DNA of 31,146 bases. It comes from a virus. The stretch spans positions 1-31,146 of the IMG/VR virus record IMGVR_UViG_3300009408_000227. The stretch is one strand, 5' to 3'. Below, one piece after another: positions 1-5,661 of this stretch. A program made the translations under genes and the position numbers. The notes under the pieces were generated by a model. The model saw only the letters and a program-made list of their open reading frames with translations, ran no database searches and was not told where the DNA came from. How positions within the stretch are numbered: the first letter of the stretch is position 1; each line of letters starts with the position of its first letter.

Positions 1-97
1 GAAACGCTTTCAAATCTTCCTCGGAATATCCACGATAACTAGATTTAATAAGTGTTGGTTCTGGGCTTAGGTGGTTAGGTTCGTCATATTTACTCAT
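1..97 (-). CDS. Partial leftward gene, unknown, diverging from the cro-like gene
   Basis: The reading frame starts with ATG at 97 and stays open for 32 codons to the window edge, so only the N-terminus is visible. It begins MSKYDEPNHLSPEPT and is hydrophilic. AGGA lies about nine bases upstream on the minus strand as a ribosome binding site, and an extended -10 promoter (132-159, minus) lies just upstream of that. Its position opposite a Cro-like gene and next to repeated operators is where a lysogeny repressor or its neighbour would lie. The visible residues show no helix-turn-helix, so I do not assign a function. Confidence 0.6.
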   Translation of the reverse strand, partial: MSKYDEPNHLSPEPTLIKSSYRGYSEEDLKAF

Positions 98-131
98 TTT
101 GGCATATCCTGTATTTATTTAACTTACAATC

Positions 132-159
132 ATCTTAGCATAGCGTTGCATAAAAGCAA
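132..159 (-). promoter_or_regulatory. Leftward sigma-70 promoter overlapping operator 1
   Basis: On the minus strand TTGCTT (159-154) is followed after 16 bases by TAAGAT (137-132), which is preceded by TGC, an extended -10. The expected start of transcription is near 125, giving a leader of about 28 bases for the gene starting at 97. The -35 lies inside operator copy 1 (146-159), so a protein bound there should block this promoter. Read by eye; start site not tested. Confidence 0.55.
146..159. promoter_or_regulatory. Operator copy 1, TTGC-N6-GCAA
   Basis: TTGCATAAAAGCAA, an inverted repeat with four-base arms and a six-base centre. The identical 14-mer recurs at 28908-28921 and close variants lie at 178, 200 and 1827. 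It covers the -35 of the leftward promoter. Confidence 0.6.
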
Positions 160-172
160 GTAATAATTAAAA

Positions 173-196
173 TTAATTTGCATCTAAGCAAATTAA
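173..196. promoter_or_regulatory. Operator copy 2, extended palindrome
   Basis: Nine-base arms TTAATTTGC (173-181) and GCAAATTAA (188-196) flank ATCTAA. The core TTGCATCTAAGCAA (178-191) matches the other copies. This is the most symmetrical copy and sits between the two divergent promoters, as in three-site lambdoid operators. The core starts 32 bases after copy 1 and 22 bases before copy 3. Confidence 0.6.
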
Positions 197-199
197 TCC

Positions 200-213
200 T
201 TGCTTTATATCAA
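200..213. promoter_or_regulatory. Operator copy 3, degenerate
   Basis: TTGCTTTATATCAA. Read on the other strand it is TTGATATAAAGCAA, one arm GCAA being intact and the other changed to TTGA. It overlaps the -35 of the rightward promoter. Weaker than copies 1 and 2. Confidence 0.45.
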
Positions 214-227
214 TCTCTTCATATAAT
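200..227 (+). promoter_or_regulatory. Rightward sigma-70 promoter for the cro-like gene
   Basis: TTGCTT (200-205), 16 bases, then a perfect TATAAT (222-227). The predicted start of transcription (about 233-235) coincides with the ATG at 235, so the transcript would be leaderless or nearly so. The -35 overlaps operator copy 3. Confidence 0.55.
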
Positions 228-234
228 AGGTGTT

Positions 235-462
235 ATGACAATAAAACTTAAAAACTTAAAATCACTATTCCCTTACAGTAAAGACATAGCGGCAGTCTTA
301 GGGATAACGAGACAAGCGGTAGACCAAACAACAGAATTTAAGACTAAAGATAAGGTCAGGAAGCTTGAGAAGGCGGCAGAGGCCAGATTAAAAGAAATTA
401 AGGCGGATTACCAAGCCATAAAAAAAGGCGCGAAAAGAGTTATAAAGGATGATAGCAGTTGA
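235..462 (+). CDS. Cro-like helix-turn-helix regulator
   Basis: A 75-residue basic protein. Residues about 10-32 contain a helix-turn-helix pattern (SKDIAAVLGITRQAVDQ), like small Cro-type phage repressors whose recognition helix follows ITRQAV. The C-terminal half is charged and helical. I start at ATG 235 rather than the upstream in-frame TTG at 178, because 178 lies inside operator 2 and upstream of the promoter. AGG at 228-230 is close but overlaps the -10 box. The gene is first in the rightward early operon, opposite the leftward gene, and probably binds the TTGC-N6-GCAA sites. Family placement is by pattern only. Confidence 0.7.
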   Translation: MTIKLKNLKSLFPYSKDIAAVLGITRQAVDQTTEFKTKDKVRKLEKAAEARLKEIKADYQAIKKGAKRVIKDDSS

Positions 463-610
463 TTTACAAGAACGAAGAAAACCAGTTAATGCTAAGGCAA
501 GAGCGGAAATAGCACGCCTACAAAATCTATTAGGTGCTTGTCTTGAATGGAGCGAAAAGAGAATAATTACTTTAAAATTAGCGGAATTAATAAATCTAGT
601 AAGAGAATAA
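449..610 (+). CDS. Small protein in the lambda cII position, unknown
   Basis: ATG at 449 opens 53 codons, overlapping the end of the cro-like gene by 14 bases in another frame. AAGG sits almost directly against the start, a poor spacing. The protein (MIAVDLQERRKPVNAKARAE at its N-terminus) is helical, with basic and acidic residues and leucine-rich segments, compatible with a small DNA- or protein-binding factor. By gene order it lies where lambda has cII, between Cro and the replication gene and just before a leftward OOP-like unit. No family is recognised, and it lacks an obvious helix-turn-helix. Confidence 0.55.
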   Translation: MIAVDLQERRKPVNAKARAEIARLQNLLGACLEWSEKRIITLKLAELINLVRE

Positions 611-656
611 AAAAGCCCCAAACATTATATCAAGTAGTTGAAAATGTAAGGGGCTT
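609..656 (-). terminator. Leftward intrinsic terminator
   Basis: On the minus strand AAGCCCC (656-650) pairs with GGGGCTT (619-613), helped by an inner ACATT/AATGT pairing, and is followed by six T (614-609). There is no T-run on the plus strand, so it should act leftward only. Confidence 0.65.
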
Positions 657-699
657 GATCACCATTACTTTTTAGAGTAATGTTTGTGTTAGTAGACAC
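609..699 (-). ncRNA. Candidate OOP-like leftward small RNA
   Basis: The predicted transcript runs from about 699 to the end of the T-run at 609, roughly 90 bases. It contains a seven-base hairpin (CATTACT/AGTAATG, 663-682) followed by the terminator hairpin. It starts from the minus-strand promoter at 706-734 and ends right at the stop codon of the 53-residue gene. Lambda OOP is a similar short antisense RNA made leftward between cII and O. The gene order matches, but the overlap with the upstream gene is only a few bases, so antisense action on it would be limited. Confidence 0.45.
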
Positions 700-705
700 G
701 AGCAA

Positions 706-734
706 ATAATAGGTTAATTCTAACCTTATTGCAA
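706..734 (-). promoter_or_regulatory. Leftward promoter flanked by AGGTTA repeats
   Basis: Minus strand TTGCAA (734-729), 17 bases, TATTAT (711-706). Direct repeats AGGTTA occur at 740-735 and 726-721 on the minus strand, on either side of the -35, with an inverted copy at 711-716. This recalls CII-activated lambda promoters, where two half-sites flank the -35, although the spacing here is 14 bases instead of 10. Confidence 0.45.
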
Positions 735-736
735 TA

Positions 737-765
737 ACCTCGTGATATATTTTAATAACCGAGGT
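737..765 (+). promoter_or_regulatory. Hairpin that could hide the ribosome binding site of the replication gene
   Basis: ACCTCG (737-742) can pair with CGAGGT (760-765), which contains the GAGG ribosome binding site of the GTG start at 770. The loop is 17 bases. The rest of 611-769 holds the OOP-like unit, and I see no further gene there. Confidence 0.35.
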
Positions 766-769
766 ACTT

Positions 770-1582
770 GTGCATTATTACCAATTCAATATAGCCGATT
801 ACAGAAAAGATGCAGGTCATTTAACACCTGTTGAACACTACATATACAGATGGTTAATAGATGAATATCACTTGTCTGAACAGCCGTTCAACAACAACAT
901 GACAAAACTGCTTAGACGTATGTCATTGGATAAAAATGAGCGAAATTCTTTAGAGTTGGTACTTGAGGAATTTTTTATACCTGCCTGTGATGATGATTAT
1001 AAACCTATAAATCTAAGTGAGCATCCAGAATATGCCGATATAGGAAGCCATCCAGAAACCTGTCAATACTGGATTCACAACAGAATAGAGCAAGATATTA
1101 GTACCTATAAACAGTTTATCGATAAAAAATCAGCGGCCGGAAAAGCATCAGCAAAAGCAAGAATTAACAAAAGTTCAACAGGTGTTCAACATCAGTCAAC
1201 AGATGTGCAACTAACCACTAACCATAAACCACTAACTAATAAACCAATAACTAAAGATCAAAAGAAGGGGGTAAAAAAATTTACCCCTCCCCCCCTTTCT
1301 GTTGTGAAGGCTTATTGCGCAGAACGAAATAATTTTGTAAATCCTCAAAAGTTTATCGACTTCTACGAATCTAAAGGATGGATGGTAGGTAAAAACAAAA
1401 TGAAGTCATGGGAGGCAAGCATTAGAACATGGGAAGCAAAATCAGAACAAGAATCACAAAAGAAGGAATTTAAGAATACTATCAACACGGATCTAATGAC
1501 TTTAGGTAAACAAAAAAATATTCTACCAAGAAAAGGTGAATCAATGGAATCTTATAATCAACGAGTTAGGCAATCACGATGA
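770..1582 (+). CDS. DUF1376 (YdaU-type) phage replication protein
   Basis: A 270-residue protein. The N-terminal 115 residues match the DUF1376 pattern: MHYYQFNIADYRKD at the start, then LTPVEHYIYRWLIDEYHLSE, then a basic segment ending in a WIHNRIEQDI helix. A polar linker (about 130-180) joins a C-terminal domain of the replication-initiator kind (FIDFYESKGWMVGKNKMKSW). Such proteins occupy the lambda O position and are thought to organise origin melting or helicase loading. The GTG start is chosen for the GAGG at 761-764 and because the family motif begins immediately. The linker is coded by repetitive DNA (1210-1255), possibly the origin. It overlaps the next gene by four bases. Confidence 0.85.
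   Translation: MHYYQFNIADYRKDAGHLTPVEHYIYRWLIDEYHLSEQPFNNNMTKLLRRMSLDKNERNSLELVLEEFFIPACDDDYKPINLSEHPEYADIGSHPETCQYWIHNRIEQDISTYKQFIDKKSAAGKASAKARINKSSTGVQHQSTDVQLTTNHKPLTNKPITKDQKKGVKKFTPPPLSVVKAYCAERNNFVNPQKFIDFYESKGWMVGKNKMKSWEASIRTWEAKSEQESQKKEFKNTINTDLMTLGKQKNILPRKGESMESYNQRVRQSR
1210..1295 (+). other. Candidate replication origin inside the replication gene
   Basis: ACTAACCA occurs at 1210 and 1217, with ACTAACTA at 1231 and degenerate TAAACCA and ATAACTAA units to 1255. Next comes a perfect eight-base hairpin GGGGTAAA (1268-1275) / TTTACCCC (1280-1287), then a run of seven C (1289-1295). Iterons plus an AT-rich tract inside the initiator gene is the lambda O arrangement. Inference only. 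Confidence 0.4.
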
Positions 1583-1824
1583 AAGATATTTACTGTCAAG
1601 CATGTAGAAATGTAACGGGCAAGATAATAACTAAACGCGGCTTTGTGTGTTGGGATTGTTATAACGTGGAACAAAAAATACATAAAGCGGAAGATTGGCG
1701 CGATACCGTATTAAGGGAATACACAAAAACACATGATATGGTTCAACGTGAAGGAGAGAATAAAAAGAACCTAGCTAATCGGTGTAAGAAATTTTTAAAC
1801 AATAATGGATTTATTTTTAAATAA
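1579..1824 (+). CDS. Small zinc-ribbon protein
   Basis: An 81-residue protein with two CxxC knuckles (C6/C9 and C24/C27) separated by a short beta-rich loop, a typical four-cysteine zinc ribbon. A basic helical tail follows and ends NNNGFIFK. The ATG at 1579 overlaps the stop of the replication gene by four bases, so the two are probably translationally coupled. The position suggests a role in early DNA metabolism or regulation, but no named family is recognised. Confidence 0.65.
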   Translation: MKDIYCQACRNVTGKIITKRGFVCWDCYNVEQKIHKAEDWRDTVLREYTKTHDMVQREGENKKNLANRCKKFLNNNGFIFK

Positions 1825-1825
1825 T

Positions 1826-1841
1826 CTTGCATTTAAGCAAG
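1826..1841. promoter_or_regulatory. Operator copy 4 between early genes
   Basis: CTTGCATTTAAGCAAG, core TTGCATTTAAGCAA at 1827-1840, the same half-sites and spacing as copies 1 and 2 with arms extended to five bases. It lies 22 bases before the ATG at 1862. Only a weak promoter (TTGCAT, 17 bases, TAAGGT) can be drawn from it. Confidence 0.5.
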
Positions 1842-1861
1842 TCATGCGCTAAGGTGTAATT

Positions 1862-2086
1862 ATGAAACCTAGTATTAATTTAATACGCAAACACTACCCT
1901 GCCTTCATGGCCGAACTAGACAAAATTAAACAGCAGTTCGGAGCCGTACAGCTAAATACAGTTAAATGCGCCAAGGTAGAATTCGGAAGTATCACGTCAG
2001 GGGTGGAAGTGAACCCCGTAATAAGCGATAGCATAGCCTTAAAGGGCGCATTAAAAGCTAATACAGGCCGCAAAAGAAAAAAGTAA
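1862..2086 (+). CDS. Hypothetical basic protein, 74 residues
   Basis: ATG at 1862 is preceded by AAGG (1851-1854). The N-terminal 25 residues look helical (IRKHYPAFMAELDKIKQQFG), the centre is beta-prone, and the C-terminus is strongly basic (GRKRKK), suggesting nucleic-acid contact. It follows operator copy 4 directly. No family is recognised. Confidence 0.55.
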   Translation: MKPSINLIRKHYPAFMAELDKIKQQFGAVQLNTVKCAKVEFGSITSGVEVNPVISDSIALKGALKANTGRKRKK

Positions 2087-2144
2087 TAGCAACACATAGG
2101 GTAGATAGAGATAGCACGTTAAAACAACTAAAAAGGTACTTTAA

Positions 2145-2354
2145 ATGAATATATACACATGCAATAGTTTTAGTGGTCAATATCCAGTAGGGACTTCCGC
2201 TGTGATTGTCGCTGAATCAGTAGATGATGCAAAGAAAAGGCTTGAAAACGAGCTTAAGCGGATAGGGTTAGAGCAAAAAATAAATCCAGAGCAGATTAAA
2301 GTGGTCGAAACAGATTTACCAGATGTAATTATATTAAATGATGGCAACTATTAA
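2145..2354 (+). CDS. Hypothetical early protein, 69 residues
   Basis: AAGG about ten bases before the ATG supports the start. The protein has a short beta segment, a charged amphipathic helix (VDDAKKRLENELKRIG) and an acidic end, which resembles small single-domain phage proteins with a beta-alpha-beta core. Nothing in the sequence names a function. Confidence 0.5.
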   Translation: MNIYTCNSFSGQYPVGTSAVIVAESVDDAKKRLENELKRIGLEQKINPEQIKVVETDLPDVIILNDGNY

Positions 2355-2372
2355 ATAATATAGAGGTTTGAA

Positions 2373-2477
2373 ATGAAAATAACCAAAGAACTAATATTTA
2401 ACACTTACACCACATTCCTAGCCGGACTCGTCACAGGCGCAGCACTGGCTAGTTATTTTATTTATAAGTTTCTGTAG
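2373..2477 (+). CDS. Single-pass membrane microprotein, 34 residues
   Basis: ATG at 2373 with AGAGG seven bases upstream. MKITKELIFNTY precedes a hydrophobic stretch (about 13-33, FLAGLVTGAALASYFIYKFL) that could span the inner membrane, with basic residues at the N-terminus. Too short for any family call. The strong ribosome binding site is the main reason to annotate it. Confidence 0.45.
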   Translation: MKITKELIFNTYTTFLAGLVTGAALASYFIYKFL

Positions 2478-2485
2478 AGGTGGGT

Positions 2486-2575
2486 ATGCAAATTGTAATT
2501 AATCACATAAATATCCTCTTTGGAGCTTTAGCAGGGTGGAAAATGATGAGAAATGAAACAATCCTACCTCATTAA
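2486..2575 (+). CDS. Possible microprotein, 29 residues
   Basis: ATG at 2486 lies five bases after AGAGG (2476-2480), which overlaps the end of the preceding gene. It encodes a short partly hydrophobic peptide (NHILFGALAGWKMM-like composition) and overlaps the start of the ninB-like gene by 23 bases in another frame. It may be translated mainly to couple translation into the next gene. Weak call. Confidence 0.3.
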   Translation: MQIVINHINILFGALAGWKMMRNETILPH

Positions 2576-2969
2576 AACAGCTAACGACTTGGCAGACCTA
2601 AACAATGTCATTATAGGTTTAGATATTACTAAACCTCAGTTAGTGGTTATTGGTGAGGCTAAGAACGTCAGAAGTCTAGCCCAGAACTCACTTTTATGGA
2701 AATGGTACACAGAAATGGCAAACCACATATTTTATCAGACGGGCAGACGTTACAACACAAAGGCCATTCATATCGAAATGAAAGGAAGCTTCCTTAAACC
2801 TAAAGTCTATGAACTTAAAAATAAAACAGTCCAGGAATACAGTACGAAAAATCTAAACACTAAAGAATTCACAGTATATTTAGAAAAATTAGATTTTTAT
2901 TGTACCGATAGTTTAAATTTGCAATTAACGCATCCAATATCTGAATATGATCTTGCTATGGGTAGATAA
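2553..2969 (+). CDS. ninB: NinB-like recombination protein
   Basis: A 138-residue protein fitting the NinB/Orf family of phage recombination mediators, which load strand-annealing or exchange proteins onto single-stranded DNA coated by SSB. Family-like features are RSLAQNSLLWKWYTEMA in the middle and a helical region before a C-terminal ISEYDLAMGR tail. Length matches the family (about 140 residues). Position also fits, since ninG follows directly as in the lambda nin region. The ATG at 2553 overlaps a possible microprotein. Confidence 0.65.
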   Translation: MKQSYLIKTANDLADLNNVIIGLDITKPQLVVIGEAKNVRSLAQNSLLWKWYTEMANHIFYQTGRRYNTKAIHIEMKGSFLKPKVYELKNKTVQEYSTKNLNTKEFTVYLEKLDFYCTDSLNLQLTHPISEYDLAMGR

Positions 2970-2970
2970 G

Positions 2971-3528
2971 ATGGCTAAATGTAAAATATGCAAACGTGAA
3001 TACCAAAAATTTTCATCAATGCAAAAAGTGTGCGGTGTAACATGTTCAATAAAATTAGTTAAACAAGAGAAAGAAAAAAAATTTAAACAGAAAACAAACG
3101 AATTAAGGGTTAAAGCAAAAACTAAGTCTCAATGGCTAAAGGAAGCTGAAAGAGAATTTAATCGATACATTAGGGCTAGAGATTTTTATGATCCTTGTAT
3201 AAGTTGTAGGACTATTAAATACGTACAGTATGCAGCAGGACATTACTTCACTAAAGGCGGGCACTCTGAATTGAGATTTAACGAGGACAACGTACATAAA
3301 CAGTGCAACAAACATTGTAACATGATGTTATCAGGAAATATCGCAGCTTATCGAGTAGAGCTTGAGAAAAAGATAGGTGCAGAAAGATTAAGGATTTTGG
3401 AAGGTAAGCACGAACCAAAAAATTATACGATTGACGACATTAAAAAAATTAAAGAGAAGTACAAGAAATTAGCGAAAGAATTAGAAGACCAGATAGTAAA
3501 CAATTTTACAATTAAGGCGGATAAATGA
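2971..3528 (+). CDS. ninG: NinG (Rap) recombination nuclease
   Basis: A 185-residue NinG family protein, a structure-specific endonuclease related to endonuclease VII that acts on recombination intermediates. An N-terminal zinc site uses C4, C7, C21 and C25. Further motifs are the EFNRYIRARD helix, the second CxxC in PCISCR, then AAGHYFTKGG and RFNEDNVHKQC, all typical of NinG. I chose ATG 2971 over the in-frame ATG at 2947, because the family begins MAKCKxC and 2947 lies inside ninB. The gene marks the end of the recognisable nin region. The sugar cassette starts in its last four bases. Confidence 0.9.
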   Translation: MAKCKICKREYQKFSSMQKVCGVTCSIKLVKQEKEKKFKQKTNELRVKAKTKSQWLKEAEREFNRYIRARDFYDPCISCRTIKYVQYAAGHYFTKGGHSELRFNEDNVHKQCNKHCNMMLSGNIAAYRVELEKKIGAERLRILEGKHEPKNYTIDDIKKIKEKYKKLAKELEDQIVNNFTIKADK

Positions 3529-4664
3529 ATATTTTAACCTTAGGAGCAAGCGGATACTTAGGATGGGTCAATCTCTTACATTTCACCAAACAAGGACATA
3601 ATGTAATTGGGGTAGACTCAAGATTAAAACAAATAATGTTGGCTAAAGGAAATTTAACTGCATTGGAAGTTGAACCAGATACAAACAGTCGCGTTGAAAC
3701 TGCAAAACGATTATTTAAAAATGAAAACGTTATATTTCTTGAGAATGATATTTGTGATAATGGCGTATTAACCCAGATAATTGAAAAACACACCCCTGAT
3801 GTGATTTTACATTTTGCCGAACAACCTAGCGCGCCCTTTTCAATGTTAAATGAATTTAATGCTTGTGGCACACTTCACAACAATATCATCGGCACTCAAA
3901 AATTAATTTGGGCGGTTAAGGAGATCAATCCAGAGATACATATCATTAAATTGGGTACGATGGGGGAATATGGAACACCAAACATTGATATAGAAGAAGG
4001 CTGGCTTGATGTTAATCACAACGGACGAACTGACAAAATGTTATTCCCTAAATCACCTCATTCGATCTACCACTTATCAAAAGTAAATGATTCTGACGCT
4101 CTAGCTTTTGCGTGTAGAGTATGGGGGTTAAAGGTTACTGATCTTAACCAAGGTTTTGTGTATGGAATGCATACACCTGAAACAGATGAAACAGGTCTAT
4201 ACCCTAGATTTTGTTATGACTCAGTATTCGGAACAGTGCTAAATCGATTTATTGTTCAGTCAGTAGTTGGGCACCCTTTAACTATTTACGGTACTGGCGG
4301 TCAAACAAGACCCATGATAAATATAAACGATACGATTAAATGTATTCAATTGGCTATCGACAACCCTGCCGACCAGGGCGAATTTAGAGTATTTAATCAA
4401 TACACTGAAACAATGAGTATTAACAAAATAGCCGATATGGTATCTCAAGTTACAAACTGCCCGATTGAAAATATTACAAACCCAAGAACAGAAAAGGAAG
4501 ATCATTATTATAACCCAAAAAATTCAGCTCTTAGTCAATTAGGGCTAGAGCCTGATTTATTAACATCAGAATTAATCTGTAAAATGGTTAATTGGGTTGA
4601 GGCTAGAAAGCAATATATTAACGAAGATCAAATATTACCTACTATTGCATGGAGCGGAAAATGA
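3525..4664 (+). CDS. sqdB: UDP-sulfoquinovose synthase (SQD1/SqdB family)
   Basis: A 379-residue extended SDR. SqdB makes UDP-sulfoquinovose from UDP-glucose and sulfite with bound NAD. The NAD-binding turn is GASGYLGW (7-14). Family-specific blocks are FAEQPSAPFSM (97-107), LGTMGEYGTPNIDIEEG (143-159), HNGRTD (165-170), YHLSKVNDS (182-190), TDLNQGFVYG (205-214) and FGTVLNRF (235-242). Candidate catalytic residues T145, Y182, H183 and K186 are all present. Length matches the bacterial enzyme. The family is known from photosynthetic bacteria, plastids, rhizobia and some archaea, so a phage copy between ninG and the late regulator is unexpected. Start ATGA overlaps the ninG stop. Product identity as a sulfonated sugar is inferred from family. 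Confidence 0.88.
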   Translation: MNILTLGASGYLGWVNLLHFTKQGHNVIGVDSRLKQIMLAKGNLTALEVEPDTNSRVETAKRLFKNENVIFLENDICDNGVLTQIIEKHTPDVILHFAEQPSAPFSMLNEFNACGTLHNNIIGTQKLIWAVKEINPEIHIIKLGTMGEYGTPNIDIEEGWLDVNHNGRTDKMLFPKSPHSIYHLSKVNDSDALAFACRVWGLKVTDLNQGFVYGMHTPETDETGLYPRFCYDSVFGTVLNRFIVQSVVGHPLTIYGTGGQTRPMININDTIKCIQLAIDNPADQGEFRVFNQYTETMSINKIADMVSQVTNCPIENITNPRTEKEDHYYNPKNSALSQLGLEPDLLTSELICKMVNWVEARKQYINEDQILPTIAWSGK

Positions 4665-5491
4665 AATATTTAATAACAGGTTCTAATGGTTTTATTGGTA
4701 GTGCGTTATCTAAACATACCACCGACAATGTCGGTTTTGATATAAAGCAAGACTCAAGCAAATCAGTAGCTAATTATTACGCGTTTGAGAATTATATAAA
4801 ATCAGTAGCACCAGACGTTATTGTTCATCTTGCGGCAATTTCAGGGATAAAAGATTGTATTGATGACCCAGAAGGGGCTTTTCAAACAAACGTTAAAGGG
4901 GCAACAAATGTGTTAGACTTGGCTAAAAAATACAAAATAAAAAGAGTTATCATGGCATCAAGCGCAGGGGTGATAGCTTGTCCTAGCCCATACCATGCAC
5001 ATAAAAGATATTTAGAGGATATATCATCAGCCTATCATATAACTCATGGTGTCAGCGTTTGTTGCTTACGGTTTTCAAATGTCTATGGTATAGGTTCAAT
5101 CGATAAAAGCTCTGTTATTGCCAACATGTTTAAAGAAGCAATCACAAGCGGAATTATCACAGTAGAGGGCGGCAAACAATCAAGAGATTTTGTATGCATA
5201 GATGACGTTGTTAGAGGAATAATAATAGCATCTGAATCTAATTATTCCGGCACACTGAATATTGGTGGAGGGAATCAGTTCTCAATTAATGAGATCGCAA
5301 CTAAAATAAGTAACTTAACGAAAGCTAAAATAGTATGTAAAAATCCAAGGCCAAATGATGTTAAAGACAACTATGTTGATATTGGGTTTTCTGAGGACAT
5401 TTTAGACTGGCATCCTTACGCCGGGATAAATAACGAATTAAATAAAACATATAATTATTTCAAAGAGTCTATCTTAAGTGAGGCAGTATGA
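4661..5491 (+). CDS. NAD-dependent sugar-nucleotide epimerase/dehydratase (SDR)
   Basis: A 276-residue extended SDR of the GalE/RmlB superfamily. GSNGFIG (7-13) binds NAD. The catalytic pair is Y111 and K115 (YHAHK), after the usual serine region ASSAG (99-103). RFSNVYG (142 onward) and RDFVCIDDVV (about 184-193) are typical of UDP- or dTDP-sugar epimerases and dehydratases. It is shorter than GalE (about 340), so the C-terminal substrate domain is compact. I start at ATG 4661, not the in-frame ATG at 4649, because 4661 gives a four-base overlap with sqdB and has GGAGCGG upstream. The substrate cannot be read from sequence; it could modify the SqdB product or make an independent sugar. Confidence 0.8.
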   Translation: MKYLITGSNGFIGSALSKHTTDNVGFDIKQDSSKSVANYYAFENYIKSVAPDVIVHLAAISGIKDCIDDPEGAFQTNVKGATNVLDLAKKYKIKRVIMASSAGVIACPSPYHAHKRYLEDISSAYHITHGVSVCCLRFSNVYGIGSIDKSSVIANMFKEAITSGIITVEGGKQSRDFVCIDDVVRGIIIASESNYSGTLNIGGGNQFSINEIATKISNLTKAKIVCKNPRPNDVKDNYVDIGFSEDILDWHPYAGINNELNKTYNYFKESILSEAV

Positions 5492-5661
5492 CTTTTAATA
5501 TAGAAGCGGCGCAAAAGGATTATGATTTTACCAAAGGCGCAATAAGAGATTTCAAGGTATGGTTATTAAGCCTTGAGAGAGAGATAGCTCATGGAATTAA
5601 TGACTTTAACGATCTAAGAAATATATTTTATGTACATTTTGGTAGGGGGGCGAGAAAGTGA
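5488..5661 (+). CDS. 57-residue orphan inside the sugar cassette
   Basis: Opened by an ATGA overlap with the preceding SDR and closed by a GTGA overlap with the radical SAM gene, so it is held in frame on both sides. The protein (MTFNIEAAQKDYDFTKGA at its start) looks helical with aromatic and charged residues and ends basic. It has no signal or membrane segment and no recognised family. Small size and context suggest a partner or acyl-carrier-like accessory, but the usual carrier DSL serine motif is absent. Confidence 0.55.
   Translation: MTFNIEAAQKDYDFTKGAIRDFKVWLLSLEREIAHGINDFNDLRNIFYVHFGRGARK

Noticed and set aside
178-234. Upstream TTG start for the cro-like gene.
   Set aside because: It lies within operator 2 and ahead of the predicted transcription start.
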